Source: CANJDH01 sp031430015
GTDB lineage: Bacteria; Pseudomonadota; Gammaproteobacteria; Burkholderiales; JAEUOS01
Direction of reading: 5' to 3'
NCBI GenBank assembly: GCA_031430015.1
Contig: JANPAR010000273.1
Location: 1-11,086, forward strand
Length of the DNA stretch: 11,086 nucleotides
Under the pieces are notes generated by a model. The model had not been told where the DNA came from, made no database searches, and saw only the letters and a program-made list of their open reading frames with translations. The first letter of the stretch is position 1, and every line of letters starts with the position of its first letter. Position numbers and translations under genes: made by a program. This document shows, one piece after another, positions 1-6,808 of the stretch.

Positions 1-16
1 CTGAAGGAGCCGACCC

Positions 17-1060
17 ATGAAAGCCGCGGTACTGCACCAGTACGACGAGTCGCTCAGCAGCGGCGCCTTCGTGCGCTATGAAGATGTGCCCGACCCGAAG
101 ATCGAGAGCCCCACCGACGTCATCGTGCGCATCGGCGGCGCTGGCGTGTGCCGCACCGACCTGCATGTGGTCGAAGGCATCTGGCGCAGCAAGGTCGAGG
201 TCAAGTTGCCTTACATCATGGGCCACGAAAATGCCGGCTGGGTCGAGGCAATCGGCTCGGGAGTGACCGGGGTGAAGATCGGCGACGCCGTGATCTGCCA
301 TCCGCTGGTCACCAGCGGTCACTGCCTGGCCTGCCGCCGGGGCGACGACATGCACGCTGAAGACAGCCGCTTCCCTGGCATCAACGCCGACGGCGGTTAC
401 GCCGAGTACCTGCGCACCGGCCAGCGCTCGCTGATCAAGCTGCCCAAGACCCTGGCACCCAAGGATGTGGCGCCCTACACCGATGCCGGCCTGACCGCCT
501 ACCGCGCCGCCAAGAAGGCCTCGCGCCACTTGCTGCCGGGCGAGTACGCGGTGGTCATCGGCGCCGGCGGCCTGGGCCACATCGGCATCCAGGTGCTGGC
601 AGCGCTGTGTGCGGCCGAGATCATCGTCGTCGACCGTGGCGATATGGCCTTGCAACTGGCCAAGGAGTGCGGCGCCCATCACCTCGTCAAGGCCGATGGG
701 AAGGAACTGGAGCGGGTGCTCGAGCTCACCGGCGGCAAGGGTGCCGAGGCGGTGATCGACTTCGTTGGCGAAGGCGAAGCGGTGGCCAAGGGCCTGGCGA
801 TGACGCGCAACGCCGGCAGCTACTACATCGTCGGCTACGGCGGCAAGATCGAGTTGCCGACGCTGGACATGATCACCAGCGAAAAGACCATCGTCGGCAA
901 CCTGGTCGGCACCTACCCCGAGCTGGTCGAGCTGATGGCGCTGGCCGACCGCGGCCTGGTGCATCTGGCGACCCGCGAATACAAGCTCAAAGACGCCAAC
1001 CAGGCGCTGCTCGACCTGCACCACGGCAAGATCAAGGGCCGCGCGGTGCTCATCCCGTGA
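17..1060 (+). CDS. Zinc-dependent secondary alcohol dehydrogenase (MDR family)
   Basis: 347 aa, the usual length for medium-chain dehydrogenases. The start is supported by GAAGGAG at 3-9, 7 nt before the ATG. Visible: catalytic zinc ligands C45, H70-E71 (motif GHENAG) and D156 in the DAGLTAYRA segment; Asp at this place is typical of secondary alcohol dehydrogenases of the Rhodococcus ADH-A type. The Rossmann motif GAGGLGHIG is at 182-190, and D206 at the end of the next strand favours NAD over NADP. The structural-zinc loop is abnormal: of the usual four cysteines only C103 and C106 remain, the outer two being S100 and A114. The role inferred from context is oxidation of the alcohol made by the monooxygenase (for example 2-propanol to acetone) in the cytoplasm. 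A dehydrogenase gene also accompanies prmABCD in actinobacteria, there downstream. The substrate cannot be read from the sequence. Confidence 0.93.
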   Translation: MKAAVLHQYDESLSSGAFVRYEDVPDPKIESPTDVIVRIGGAGVCRTDLHVVEGIWRSKVEVKLPYIMGHENAGWVEAIGSGVTGVKIGDAVICHPLVTSGHCLACRRGDDMHAEDSRFPGINADGGYAEYLRTGQRSLIKLPKTLAPKDVAPYTDAGLTAYRAAKKASRHLLPGEYAVVIGAGGLGHIGIQVLAALCAAEIIVVDRGDMALQLAKECGAHHLVKADGKELERVLELTGGKGAEAVIDFVGEGEAVAKGLAMTRNAGSYYIVGYGGKIELPTLDMITSEKTIVGNLVGTYPELVELMALADRGLVHLATREYKLKDANQALLDLHHGKIKGRAVLIP

Positions 1061-1122
1061 TCGCTTGAATCTGTGGTTTCCTGACCCCCCCAACCGCTGG
1101 CAGCGCCACACAGTCGCGGCGC

Positions 1123-1129
1123 GGAGGAA
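1123..1129 (+). promoter_or_regulatory. Ribosome binding site that fixes the cobW-type start
   Basis: GGAGGAA at 1123-1129 lies 9 nt before ATG 1139 but only 3 nt before the in-frame TTG at 1133. The ATG is therefore the better start, giving the N-terminus MALIPVTVLTGFLGAGKTT, typical of the family. Confidence 0.75.
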
Positions 1130-1138
1130 CTGTTGCAC

Positions 1139-2347
1139 ATGGCGCTCATCCCGGTGACGGTGCTGACCGGATTTCTCGGTGCGGGCAAAACCACGCTGCT
1201 CAACCGGCTGCTGCGCGCCGCCGGCGGGCGCCGCTATGCCGTGATCGTCAACGAATATGGCGAACTCGGCATCGATGGCTCGCTGGTCATCGGCGCTGAG
1301 GAAGAGCTCTACGAGCTGAACAATGGCTGTGTCTGCTGCAAGCTGCGTGGCGACCTGCTGCGGGTTGCCAGCAGCCTGGTGCGGCGCCCCGGTGGCTTTG
1401 ACGGCATCCTGATCGAGACCACCGGCCTGGCCGACCCGGCACCGATCGTGCAGACCTTTGCCCTCGACGACCTGTTGCGCCAGCACACCCGGCTGGACAG
1501 CGTGATCTGCGTCGCCGATGCACGCCACCTTGTGCGCCAACTGCGCGACGCGCCCGAGGCCGGCGAGCAGTTGGCCCAGGCTGACCTGGTGCTGCTGAAC
1601 AAGGCCGACCTGGCCGACGCCACGGCACTGGCTGAGGCCGAGCACACCGTGCAGCAGCTCAACCCCGGCGCCGAGTTGCGGCGCTCGGTGCATGGCGACA
1701 CGCCACTGGCGCAACTGCTGGACCGCGGCGCCTTCGACATTGCCCGCATGCGCCTGCCCTCGGCGCGGCTCGGTGCCGCGCCCACGGGGGCGGCACGGCA
1801 TCGTTACGGGCCAGTCGATGCGGGGCGCCACAGCGCCGGCATCAGCAGCGTGTCGCTGAGTTTCGACAGGCCGTTCGAGCGCAGCCGCTTCATGCCCTGG
1901 CTGCAACGCCTGGTGGCTGAGCGCGGCGCCGATCTGCTACGCGCCAAGGGCATCGTTGCTTTCGAGGGTGCTGATCGACGCTTTGTCTTTCAGGCCGTGC
2001 ATATGACCGTCGACAGCGGGCTGGATCGCCGCTGGAACGAGGGCGAAGCGCTTGAGTCGCGCCTGGTTTTCATCGGCCGCGGCTTGGACACCGATGAGTT
2101 GCGCGGCGCGCTCGTGCACTGTCTGGCAGACACCATGGAACCAACCTCGCAAGGAAATATGCCTTTGCCACTCTCCTCGATCCGCTCGGATGGCGGCTGG
2201 CTTGTGCCGGCCTTAACGGGCTCAACTGAGTACCTTCGTGCTGCGCACTCCGGTATTCGCCCTTCGGGCGGCCGGGCGGGCTCACCTGAGTACCTTCGTG
2301 CTACGCACTCCGGTATTCGCCCTTCGGGCGGCCGGGCGGGCGCATGA
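1139..2347 (+). CDS. CobW/COG0523-family metallochaperone GTPase with repeat-derived C-terminal tail
   Basis: 402 aa from ATG 1139. G3E P-loop GTPase: Walker A GFLGAGKT at 11-18, the metal-binding CxCC motif (GCVCC) at 63-67, ETTGLADP at 93-100, and the guanine-specificity motif NKAD at 154-157. A CobW C-terminal domain follows at about 235-330. Members of this family insert or deliver metals (zinc, iron, cobalt) to target enzymes using GTP. The client here is unknown; the zinc dehydrogenase next door and the diiron hydroxylase are obvious candidates by context. The family domain ends near residue 330. Residues about 334-402 are low in resemblance to the family and include two near-identical 20-residue units (362-381 and 382-401) encoded by a 60-bp tandem DNA repeat. 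The stop overlaps the next start (ATGA at 2344-2347), so translation is probably coupled. There is a 78-bp gap after the dehydrogenase with no visible terminator. Confidence 0.93.
   Translation: MALIPVTVLTGFLGAGKTTLLNRLLRAAGGRRYAVIVNEYGELGIDGSLVIGAEEELYELNNGCVCCKLRGDLLRVASSLVRRPGGFDGILIETTGLADPAPIVQTFALDDLLRQHTRLDSVICVADARHLVRQLRDAPEAGEQLAQADLVLLNKADLADATALAEAEHTVQQLNPGAELRRSVHGDTPLAQLLDRGAFDIARMRLPSARLGAAPTGAARHRYGPVDAGRHSAGISSVSLSFDRPFERSRFMPWLQRLVAERGADLLRAKGIVAFEGADRRFVFQAVHMTVDSGLDRRWNEGEALESRLVFIGRGLDTDELRGALVHCLADTMEPTSQGNMPLPLSSIRSDGGWLVPALTGSTEYLRAAHSGIRPSGGRAGSPEYLRATHSGIRPSGGRAGA
2221..2280. repeat. 60-bp tandem repeat, unit 1
   Basis: First of two adjacent 60-bp units. It encodes residues 362-381 of the GTPase tail and differs from unit 2 at two bases (ctcaA/C and ctG/Acgc). 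Confidence 0.95.
2281..2340. repeat. 60-bp tandem repeat, unit 2
   Basis: Second unit, directly abutting the first. It encodes residues 382-401 of the tail and ends four bases before the ATG of the WD40 gene. Confidence 0.95.
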
Positions 2348-3459
2348 ACGCACCCTCTTCGTTGTTGACCCTGCTCGGTGCGAGCTGGGAGTTCGGCGCC
2401 CCGGTGGTCGCGGTGGCCTGGGCGGTTGAAGGCGGCCTGGTTGGTTTCGCGTTGGGCGACGGGCACCTGGCCGCGGCCGATGCGAAGTGGCGCGGTGGCC
2501 CGCGTGTCGAGCCCAAGGCCGGCGGCGGCGTGGCCGTGGTGCCGGCCACCGAAGCGCCGCCGCGCCCGGTGCGCGCCGCCTGCCACCAGGGCAGTTGCCT
2601 GAGCCTGGCGGCTGACGCCAACGGCGGCTTCATCAGCGGTGGCGACGATGGGCGCGTGGTGCAGTTGCCGCGGGTCGGCAACCCCGAGGTGCTGGCGCAC
2701 GTGGCGGGCGGGTGGATCAGCGCCCTGGCGTGCAGCGCCAGCGGCGTGCGTGCCTATGCCAGCGGGCGCAGTGTGCAGCGCCTGGGTTTGGTGGGCACCT
2801 TGTCGATTGAGTTGCCGGCGCCGGCCACGGCACTGGCTTTCAGCCCTGATGGGCGCACTCTGGCCGCGGCGCACAGCGGCGGCGTCACGTTGTGGCCCGA
2901 CGCCGGCCCCACGCGCAGCCTCGCCTGGCCTGGTTATCACCGCACACTGGCCTGGAGCCCCGACGGGACATACCTGGTCAGCGGCATGCAAGAAAACGCG
3001 CTGCACGGCTGGCGCGTGGCTGATGGTGGCGACCTCGAAATGGGCGGCTACCCCGGGCAGCCTCTGTCACTGTCGTTCGCCCACGATGGGCGCTATCTCG
3101 CCACCAGCGGCGCCACACGGCCGGTGTGCTGGGGCTTTGATCCGCCGCGCGCGGCCGACGCCCCAGTCGAATGCGGCATCCCGAGTCAAACACCGGTGAA
3201 CTGCGTCGCCTGCCATCCGTGCCAGTCGCTGATCGCGGCCGGCTATCACAACGGCGCCGTGGTGCTGTGCCAACCCGGCAGCGACGAGGGGCTCTTCATC
3301 AAGGGCTCAGGCGGCGGCACGGTCAACGGCCTGGCCTGGTCGGGCGACGGCAGCCGCCTGGCCTTTGGCACACAGGACGGCGTGTTTGGCTGGCTCGAGC
3401 TGCCCGACGCGCTGTTCAACTCGCGCACCCGCCACTCCACCCAGCAGAGCAAACCATGA
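2344..3459 (+). CDS. WD40-type beta-propeller protein
   Basis: 371 aa with seven or eight WD40-like blades and no signal peptide, so a cytoplasmic scaffold. The clearest blades are ALAFSPDGRTLAAAHSGGVTLW (163-184), TLAWSPDGTYLVSG...LHGW (201-223), SLSFAHDGRYLATSG...VCW (242-263), CVACHPCQSLIAAGYHNGAVVL (287-308) and GLAWSGDGSRLAFGTQDGVFGW (329-350). Weaker blades lie at about 18-45, 85-108 and 121-148. No catalytic motif is seen. WD40 propellers usually hold protein complexes together. The ATG overlaps the stop of the GTPase gene, and its own stop overlaps the next start (ATGA at 3456-3459), so the three proteins are probably made together. I infer that it bridges the GTPase to its client enzyme; this is not shown by the sequence. 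The start is taken at the ATGA overlap, with no strong ribosome binding site because the preceding DNA is repeat sequence. Confidence 0.9.
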   Translation: MNAPSSLLTLLGASWEFGAPVVAVAWAVEGGLVGFALGDGHLAAADAKWRGGPRVEPKAGGGVAVVPATEAPPRPVRAACHQGSCLSLAADANGGFISGGDDGRVVQLPRVGNPEVLAHVAGGWISALACSASGVRAYASGRSVQRLGLVGTLSIELPAPATALAFSPDGRTLAAAHSGGVTLWPDAGPTRSLAWPGYHRTLAWSPDGTYLVSGMQENALHGWRVADGGDLEMGGYPGQPLSLSFAHDGRYLATSGATRPVCWGFDPPRAADAPVECGIPSQTPVNCVACHPCQSLIAAGYHNGAVVLCQPGSDEGLFIKGSGGGTVNGLAWSGDGSRLAFGTQDGVFGWLELPDALFNSRTRHSTQQSKP

Positions 3460-3674
3460 GCGACGCCGAAACCACCAGCAAGGACAGCTTCTTCCAGCGC
3501 CTGGCGGACATCTCCAACGAAATGACCAGCGCCCACGGCAAAGACTTCGCGATGGGCGCGCTGGTGCTGGCAGCGCGCTTTATCGCCGAGAGTGAAGCGC
3601 GTGAGCGCGCCGCGGGGTCGGGCGCAGGCACGCCCACTGTCGGCCCCGGCGGCAGTTCAAGTGTCCGGCAGTGA
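3456..3674 (+). CDS. Small conserved-looking hypothetical protein (72 aa)
   Basis: Begins at an ATGA overlap with the WD40 gene and ends at TGA 3672-3674. It has an acidic, helical N-terminal part (SFFQRLADISNEMTSAHGKD), a short amphipathic or hydrophobic helix (FAMGALVLAARFIAES, 31-46) and a Gly/Ser/Pro-rich disordered tail from about 53. The family is not recognised. The overlap and the codon usage, which matches its neighbours, argue for a real gene. A role as a small partner of the GTPase/WD40 pair is inference from position only. Confidence 0.7.
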   Translation: MSDAETTSKDSFFQRLADISNEMTSAHGKDFAMGALVLAARFIAESEARERAAGSGAGTPTVGPGGSSSVRQ

Positions 3675-3708
3675 GCCCGCGTGGCGGCGGCAGTTCGGTG
3701 ATCGCCGC

Positions 3709-3838
3709 AGCCCGTGCCCCACGATCAGACGCCATGACACCTTCAACGTCCCAAAACACGACGCCCAGGCCAGCCGCTGCACGGGCGCCGGAAGAAGTTT
3801 CCCTGGGAAGTCTGGCGCGCCCTAGGAATATGGAGCAC
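3709..3838 (+). promoter_or_regulatory. Upstream activator region of the prmA promoter (copy 1)
   Basis: This stretch is homologous to 10356-10485 before groEL. 3709-3733 matches 10356-10380 at 21 of 25 bases. 3747-3764 (CGTCCCAAAACACGACGC) matches 10395-10412 at 16 of 18 bases and contains the inverted repeat CGTC-N9-GACG. A further GACG stands at 3728-3731. The half-sites lie about 80-112 bp upstream of the -24 GG, a normal place for the enhancer of a sigma-54 activator. Total spacing from AGCCCG to the promoter TGGC is 130 bp in both copies. The activator gene is not in the window. Confidence 0.7.
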
Positions 3839-3854
3839 TGGCATGCGAATCGCT
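3839..3854 (+). promoter_or_regulatory. Sigma-54 promoter for the prm operon
   Basis: TGGCATGCGAATCGCT fits the -24/-12 consensus TGGCACG-N4-TTGCW, with the invariant GG at 3840-3841 and GC at 3852-3853, 12 bp apart, and two mismatches. Transcription should start near 3864-3866, leaving a leader of about 100 nt before prmA. The same core is repeated before groEL. Confidence 0.82.
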
Positions 3855-3900
3855 ATTACATGACGGGGCACGAGCCCAGCGCGACGCGAACCTGGCGGAT

Positions 3901-3948
3901 CAACTGCCAAGGGTCAGTTGGCTTGAACACCTGATTAACTGAACACCT
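3901..3948 (+). repeat. Leader repeats before prmA: hairpin and 9-bp direct repeat
   Basis: CAACTG at 3901-3906 pairs with CAGTTG at 3915-3920 (8-nt loop). TGAACACCT occurs twice, at 3924-3932 and 3940-3948, 16 bp apart. Both lie inside the predicted untranslated leader, just upstream of the prmA ribosome binding site. Function is unknown, and chance is possible for such short elements. Confidence 0.4.
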
Positions 3949-3965
3949 ACCTAAAGGAGACTTCA

Positions 3966-5633
3966 ATGTCTGTGGGTTTGACACTTAACAAGATCACCTC
4001 CCAGAAGGGGATCAACATCAGCGAGGCGACACGCCGCATCGCCGATCTCGGCTGGACACCCAGCTATGTGCAAGAGGCGATGACCTTCCCAACCGATTAC
4101 CAGATCGGCAAGGCACCGCGTGACCCGATGAAGCAGGTGCTGCGCTCCTACTTCCCCATGCAGGAAGAAAAGGACAACCGCGTTTACGGCGCGCTCGACG
4201 CCGCGCTGCGTGGTGACATGTTCCGCAACACCCAGCCGCGTTGGGTCGAGTGGATGAAGCTGTTCCTGGCGATCATTCCCTTCCCCGAAATCTCGGCCGC
4301 ACGTTCAATGGCGATGGTCGCCCGCCTGGCCCCGGGTGAAGAACTGCGCACCGGCTTCACGATGCAGATGGTTGACGAATTCCGCCACTCCACGATTCAG
4401 ATGAACCTGAAGAAGTGGTACATGGAAAACTACATCGACCCGGCCGGTTTCGACATCACCGAAGCGGCGTTCGGCAAGTGCTACGCCACCACCATCGGCC
4501 GCCAGTTCGCCGAAGGCTTCCTCACCGGTGACGCCATCACGGCGGCCAACATCTACCTCACCGTGGTGGCGGAAACCGCGTTCACCAACACGCTGTTCGT
4601 GGCCATGCCTTCCGAGGCCGCACGCAACGGCGACTACGCACTGTCCACCGTCTTCCTGTCGGTGCAGTCTGATGAATCGCGTCACATCGGCAACGGGCAC
4701 TCGCTGCTGATGTCGCTGGTTAACGATCCAAGCAACCACCTGTTGCTGGAGCGCGACCTGAAGTACGCCTTCTGGCAGAACCACGCCATCGTTGACGCGG
4801 CGATCGGCACCTTCGTCGAATACGGCACCACCGACCGTGACAAGAACAAGGAGTCCTACGCCGAACTCTGGCACCGCTGGATCTACGAAGACTACTACCG
4901 CACCTACATGCTGCCGCTCGAAAAGTACGGCGTGAAGATCCATCACGACGACGTCAGCGCAGCGTGGGACCGGATCGTCAAGAAGAACTACGTGCACAAG
5001 ACGGCGCAGTTCTTCTCGGTCGGCTGGCCGGTGAACTTCTGGCGCATCGAAGCCCAGACCGAGAAAGACTTCGACTGGTTCGAGCACAAGTACCCGGGCT
5101 GGTACGCCGAGTTCGGTGACTACTGGAAGTGGTATGCGCGCAAGAGCGTACCGGGCCAGACCAATATCCTGTTCGACCAGGAGAACGGCTACGCCTACCC
5201 GCACCGCTGCTGGAGCTGCATGGTGCCGGCGCTGATCCGCGAAGACTTCTGCTACGACGAAGTCGACGGCAAGATCTTCACCTACTGCTCCGAAGTCTGC
5301 CGCTGGACGCACAAGGTCTCGTTCGCCGCCGAATACGAAGGCCGCGCCACCCCGGCGATGGGTCGCTTCAGCGGCCGGCGCGAATGGGAAGACTGCTACC
5401 ACGGCTGGGACCTGGCTGACGCCATCAAGGATCTCGGCTTCGTGCGTGCCGACGGCAAGACCCTGGTGCCGCAGCCTCACCTGCGCTTCGACGACAAGCA
5501 GATGTGGACCCTGGATCATGTTCGCGGCTTCACGCTCGGCAGCCCGCTGCGCGGCTTCCGCGAGCTGACCGATGAAGGGCGCGTGGCCGCCGCCGCCGAG
5601 TACCGCAAGGGCTTCAAGATCAACCCAATCTAA
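3966..5633 (+). CDS. prmA: Binuclear iron monooxygenase hydroxylase large (alpha) subunit, propane/phenol/acetone type
   Basis: 555 aa, close to the usual 540-550 for PrmA/MimA. The start follows AAAGGAG at 3953-3959 with a 6-nt spacer. The iron ligands are E108, E138 and H141 (DEFRH), E203, and E237 and H240 (DESRH). Their spacing (30, 65 and 34 residues between the four Glu) equals that of soluble methane monooxygenase E114, E144, E209 and E243. The active-site pair T207-N208 matches T213-N214 of that enzyme. A C-terminal four-cysteine site (C415, C418, C441, C445) resembles the zinc-binding YHS-like site of phenol hydroxylase large subunits. The protein activates O2 to hydroxylate a small hydrophobic substrate together with PrmB, PrmC and PrmD. 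The length and the reductase-small subunit-coupling protein order that follows place it with the propane/Mim group rather than with toluene or methane enzymes. The exact substrate is undetermined. It is first in an operon behind a sigma-54 promoter. Confidence 0.95.
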   Translation: MSVGLTLNKITSQKGINISEATRRIADLGWTPSYVQEAMTFPTDYQIGKAPRDPMKQVLRSYFPMQEEKDNRVYGALDAALRGDMFRNTQPRWVEWMKLFLAIIPFPEISAARSMAMVARLAPGEELRTGFTMQMVDEFRHSTIQMNLKKWYMENYIDPAGFDITEAAFGKCYATTIGRQFAEGFLTGDAITAANIYLTVVAETAFTNTLFVAMPSEAARNGDYALSTVFLSVQSDESRHIGNGHSLLMSLVNDPSNHLLLERDLKYAFWQNHAIVDAAIGTFVEYGTTDRDKNKESYAELWHRWIYEDYYRTYMLPLEKYGVKIHHDDVSAAWDRIVKKNYVHKTAQFFSVGWPVNFWRIEAQTEKDFDWFEHKYPGWYAEFGDYWKWYARKSVPGQTNILFDQENGYAYPHRCWSCMVPALIREDFCYDEVDGKIFTYCSEVCRWTHKVSFAAEYEGRATPAMGRFSGRREWEDCYHGWDLADAIKDLGFVRADGKTLVPQPHLRFDDKQMWTLDHVRGFTLGSPLRGFRELTDEGRVAAAAEYRKGFKINPI

Positions 5634-5645
5634 GGCTCCAAGCGG

Positions 5646-5684
5646 TGCCGCCGCTGCCCCGTTTTCGCGGGCGCAGCGGCGGCA
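5646..5684 (+). promoter_or_regulatory. Strong intercistronic hairpin between prmA and prmB
   Basis: A 12-bp perfect stem (5646-5657 with 5673-5684) is followed by one bulged base and four more pairs (CCCG/CGGG) around the loop TTTTCG. No T-run follows, so it is not a normal intrinsic terminator. It more likely protects the 3' end of the prmA message or partly attenuates transcription, so that the large subunit is made in excess of the reductase. Confidence 0.75.
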
Positions 5685-5728
5685 AACGACGAATGCAGTG
5701 ATTGCAGCCAAGGCAGCAAGGGTCAGTC

Positions 5729-6790
5729 ATGTCGGATAAGAAAGTGCACACCGTTCGTTTCGAGCCCGTCGGGGTCGAAATGGAAGTCGAGGAGGGCGAA
5801 TGGCTCCTCGACGCTGCTTTCCGTCAAGGCATCGCCGTGCCGCATGGCTGCCGTGAAGGGCAATGCAGCAGTTGCAAGTGCCTGCTCGTCGAAGGCGACG
5901 TGGAAGTGGAGGACTATTCCACTTTCGCGCTGGCTGACTACGAACGCGACACCGGGCACATCCTGCTGTGCCGCGGCTACGCATTCAGTGACGTCACGAT
6001 TGAGTTGTTGAACTTCGACGAGGACTTGCTGCGCCGGGCGATTGCGGTCAAGACCTACAACGGCGTGCTCAGCGCCGTCACGCAGCTCACGCACGACATG
6101 CGGCTGCTTGAAGTGCAGATCGAGCGGCCCATCAAGTTCTGGGCCGGCCAGTTCGTCGAACTCGGTGTGCCCAGTGCCGGCGTGACACGTTCGTATTCAA
6201 TGGCCAGCACGCTGGTCACGCCGACCACGCTGCAATTCATCATTCGCAAGTATCCGAACGGCGCCTTTTCTGCGCTGATCGATGCTGGCTTGCAGCCGGG
6301 CACGCCGCTGACACTCAAGGGCCCCTTCGGCACCTGCTTCCGCCGCGAACAGCGGCCAGGGCCGATGATCCTGGTTGGCGGTGGCTCGGGCATGTCACCC
6401 CTGTGGGCGATCCTGAAAGACCACATCGAAAGTGGCGAGCAGCGGCCTGTGCGATTTTTCTACGGCGCGCGCACGCGCAAGGACTTGTTCTTCCTGGACG
6501 AGTTCGCAGCCGTGTCGGCCAAGCTCAAGGACTTCGAGTTCATTCCGGTGCTGTCGCAAGCCACGGCAGAAGATGCCTGGAGCGGCGAGACCGGCTTCGT
6601 GCACGAGGCGGTCGAACGCATCCTGCGCGAGCAGCAACTGGCGGGCGAACTCGATGCCTACACCTGCGGCCCACCGCCCATGATCGACGCCGTGCTGCCG
6701 GTGTTTCAGCGTCTGGGCATTGCGCGCGACCACACCCATGTTGACAAGTTCACCCCGGCGAGCGCGAGCACGCCAAATCTCGTTCACTAA
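5729..6790 (+). CDS. prmB: Monooxygenase reductase component ([2Fe-2S], FAD, NADH)
   Basis: 353 aa from ATG 5729, which AAGGG at 5718-5722 precedes by 6 nt; an upstream in-frame TTG at 5702 lacks such a site. The N-terminal plant-type ferredoxin domain has cysteines C41, C46, C49 and C81 (C-x4-C-x2-C-x31-C). The FAD-binding motif RSYSMAS is at 154-160. The NAD-binding domain shows GGGSGMSP at 217-224 and CGPPPMI at 313-319. It passes electrons from NADH through FAD and the iron-sulfur cluster to the diiron hydroxylase. The MmoC/DmpP-like architecture and its place right after prmA are standard for the Prm/Mim group. A 95-bp gap with a hairpin separates it from prmA; prmC follows after 18 bp. 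Confidence 0.95.
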   Translation: MSDKKVHTVRFEPVGVEMEVEEGEWLLDAAFRQGIAVPHGCREGQCSSCKCLLVEGDVEVEDYSTFALADYERDTGHILLCRGYAFSDVTIELLNFDEDLLRRAIAVKTYNGVLSAVTQLTHDMRLLEVQIERPIKFWAGQFVELGVPSAGVTRSYSMASTLVTPTTLQFIIRKYPNGAFSALIDAGLQPGTPLTLKGPFGTCFRREQRPGPMILVGGGSGMSPLWAILKDHIESGEQRPVRFFYGARTRKDLFFLDEFAAVSAKLKDFEFIPVLSQATAEDAWSGETGFVHEAVERILREQQLAGELDAYTCGPPPMIDAVLPVFQRLGIARDHTHVDKFTPASASTPNLVH

Positions 6791-6808
6791 ACCTCGAGGA
6801 GACACTCC

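Larger units (their letters stand above)
2150..2342. repeat. Palindromic (REP/MITE-like) repeat insertion at the end of the cobW-type gene
   Basis: The two 60-bp units at 2221-2280 and 2281-2340 differ at only two positions (58/60 identical). Each can fold: GAGTACC pairs with GGTATTC (one G-T pair), an inner GTGC/GCAC stem follows, and then comes a second hairpin CGCCC-TTC-GGGCG. On the minus strand the unit reads as PGRPKGEYRSA-like peptides, which I recall as common spurious translations of intergenic repeats in Burkholderiales and Rhodocyclales (memory, not checked). The left border near 2150 is an estimate from where the GTPase stops resembling its family. The insertion keeps the reading frame open to the ATGA overlap with the next gene. 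Confidence 0.75.

Noticed and set aside
1133..1138. TTG at 1133 as start of the GTPase gene
   Set aside because: Only 3 nt from the ribosome binding site; ATG 1139 has good spacing and gives the family N-terminus.
1990..3006. Minus-strand open frame of 338 codons across the tandem repeat and WD40 gene
   Set aside because: It crosses the repeat and the end of the GTPase gene and has no recognisable domain. Its PGRP/EGRIPEC segments are translated repeat.
5646..5684. Rho-independent terminator after prmA
   Set aside because: Strong stem but no T-run after it, and prmB-D must be expressed with prmA; kept as a hairpin of other function.
4305..5711. Long minus-strand open frame (468 codons) opposite prmA
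   Set aside because: Mirror of a GC-rich gene. The plus strand carries an unmistakable diiron hydroxylase; the minus product is a Val/Ala/Gly-rich string without motifs or a proper start site.
5702..5728. TTG at 5702 as start of prmB
   Set aside because: No ribosome binding site; AAGGG fits ATG 5729.
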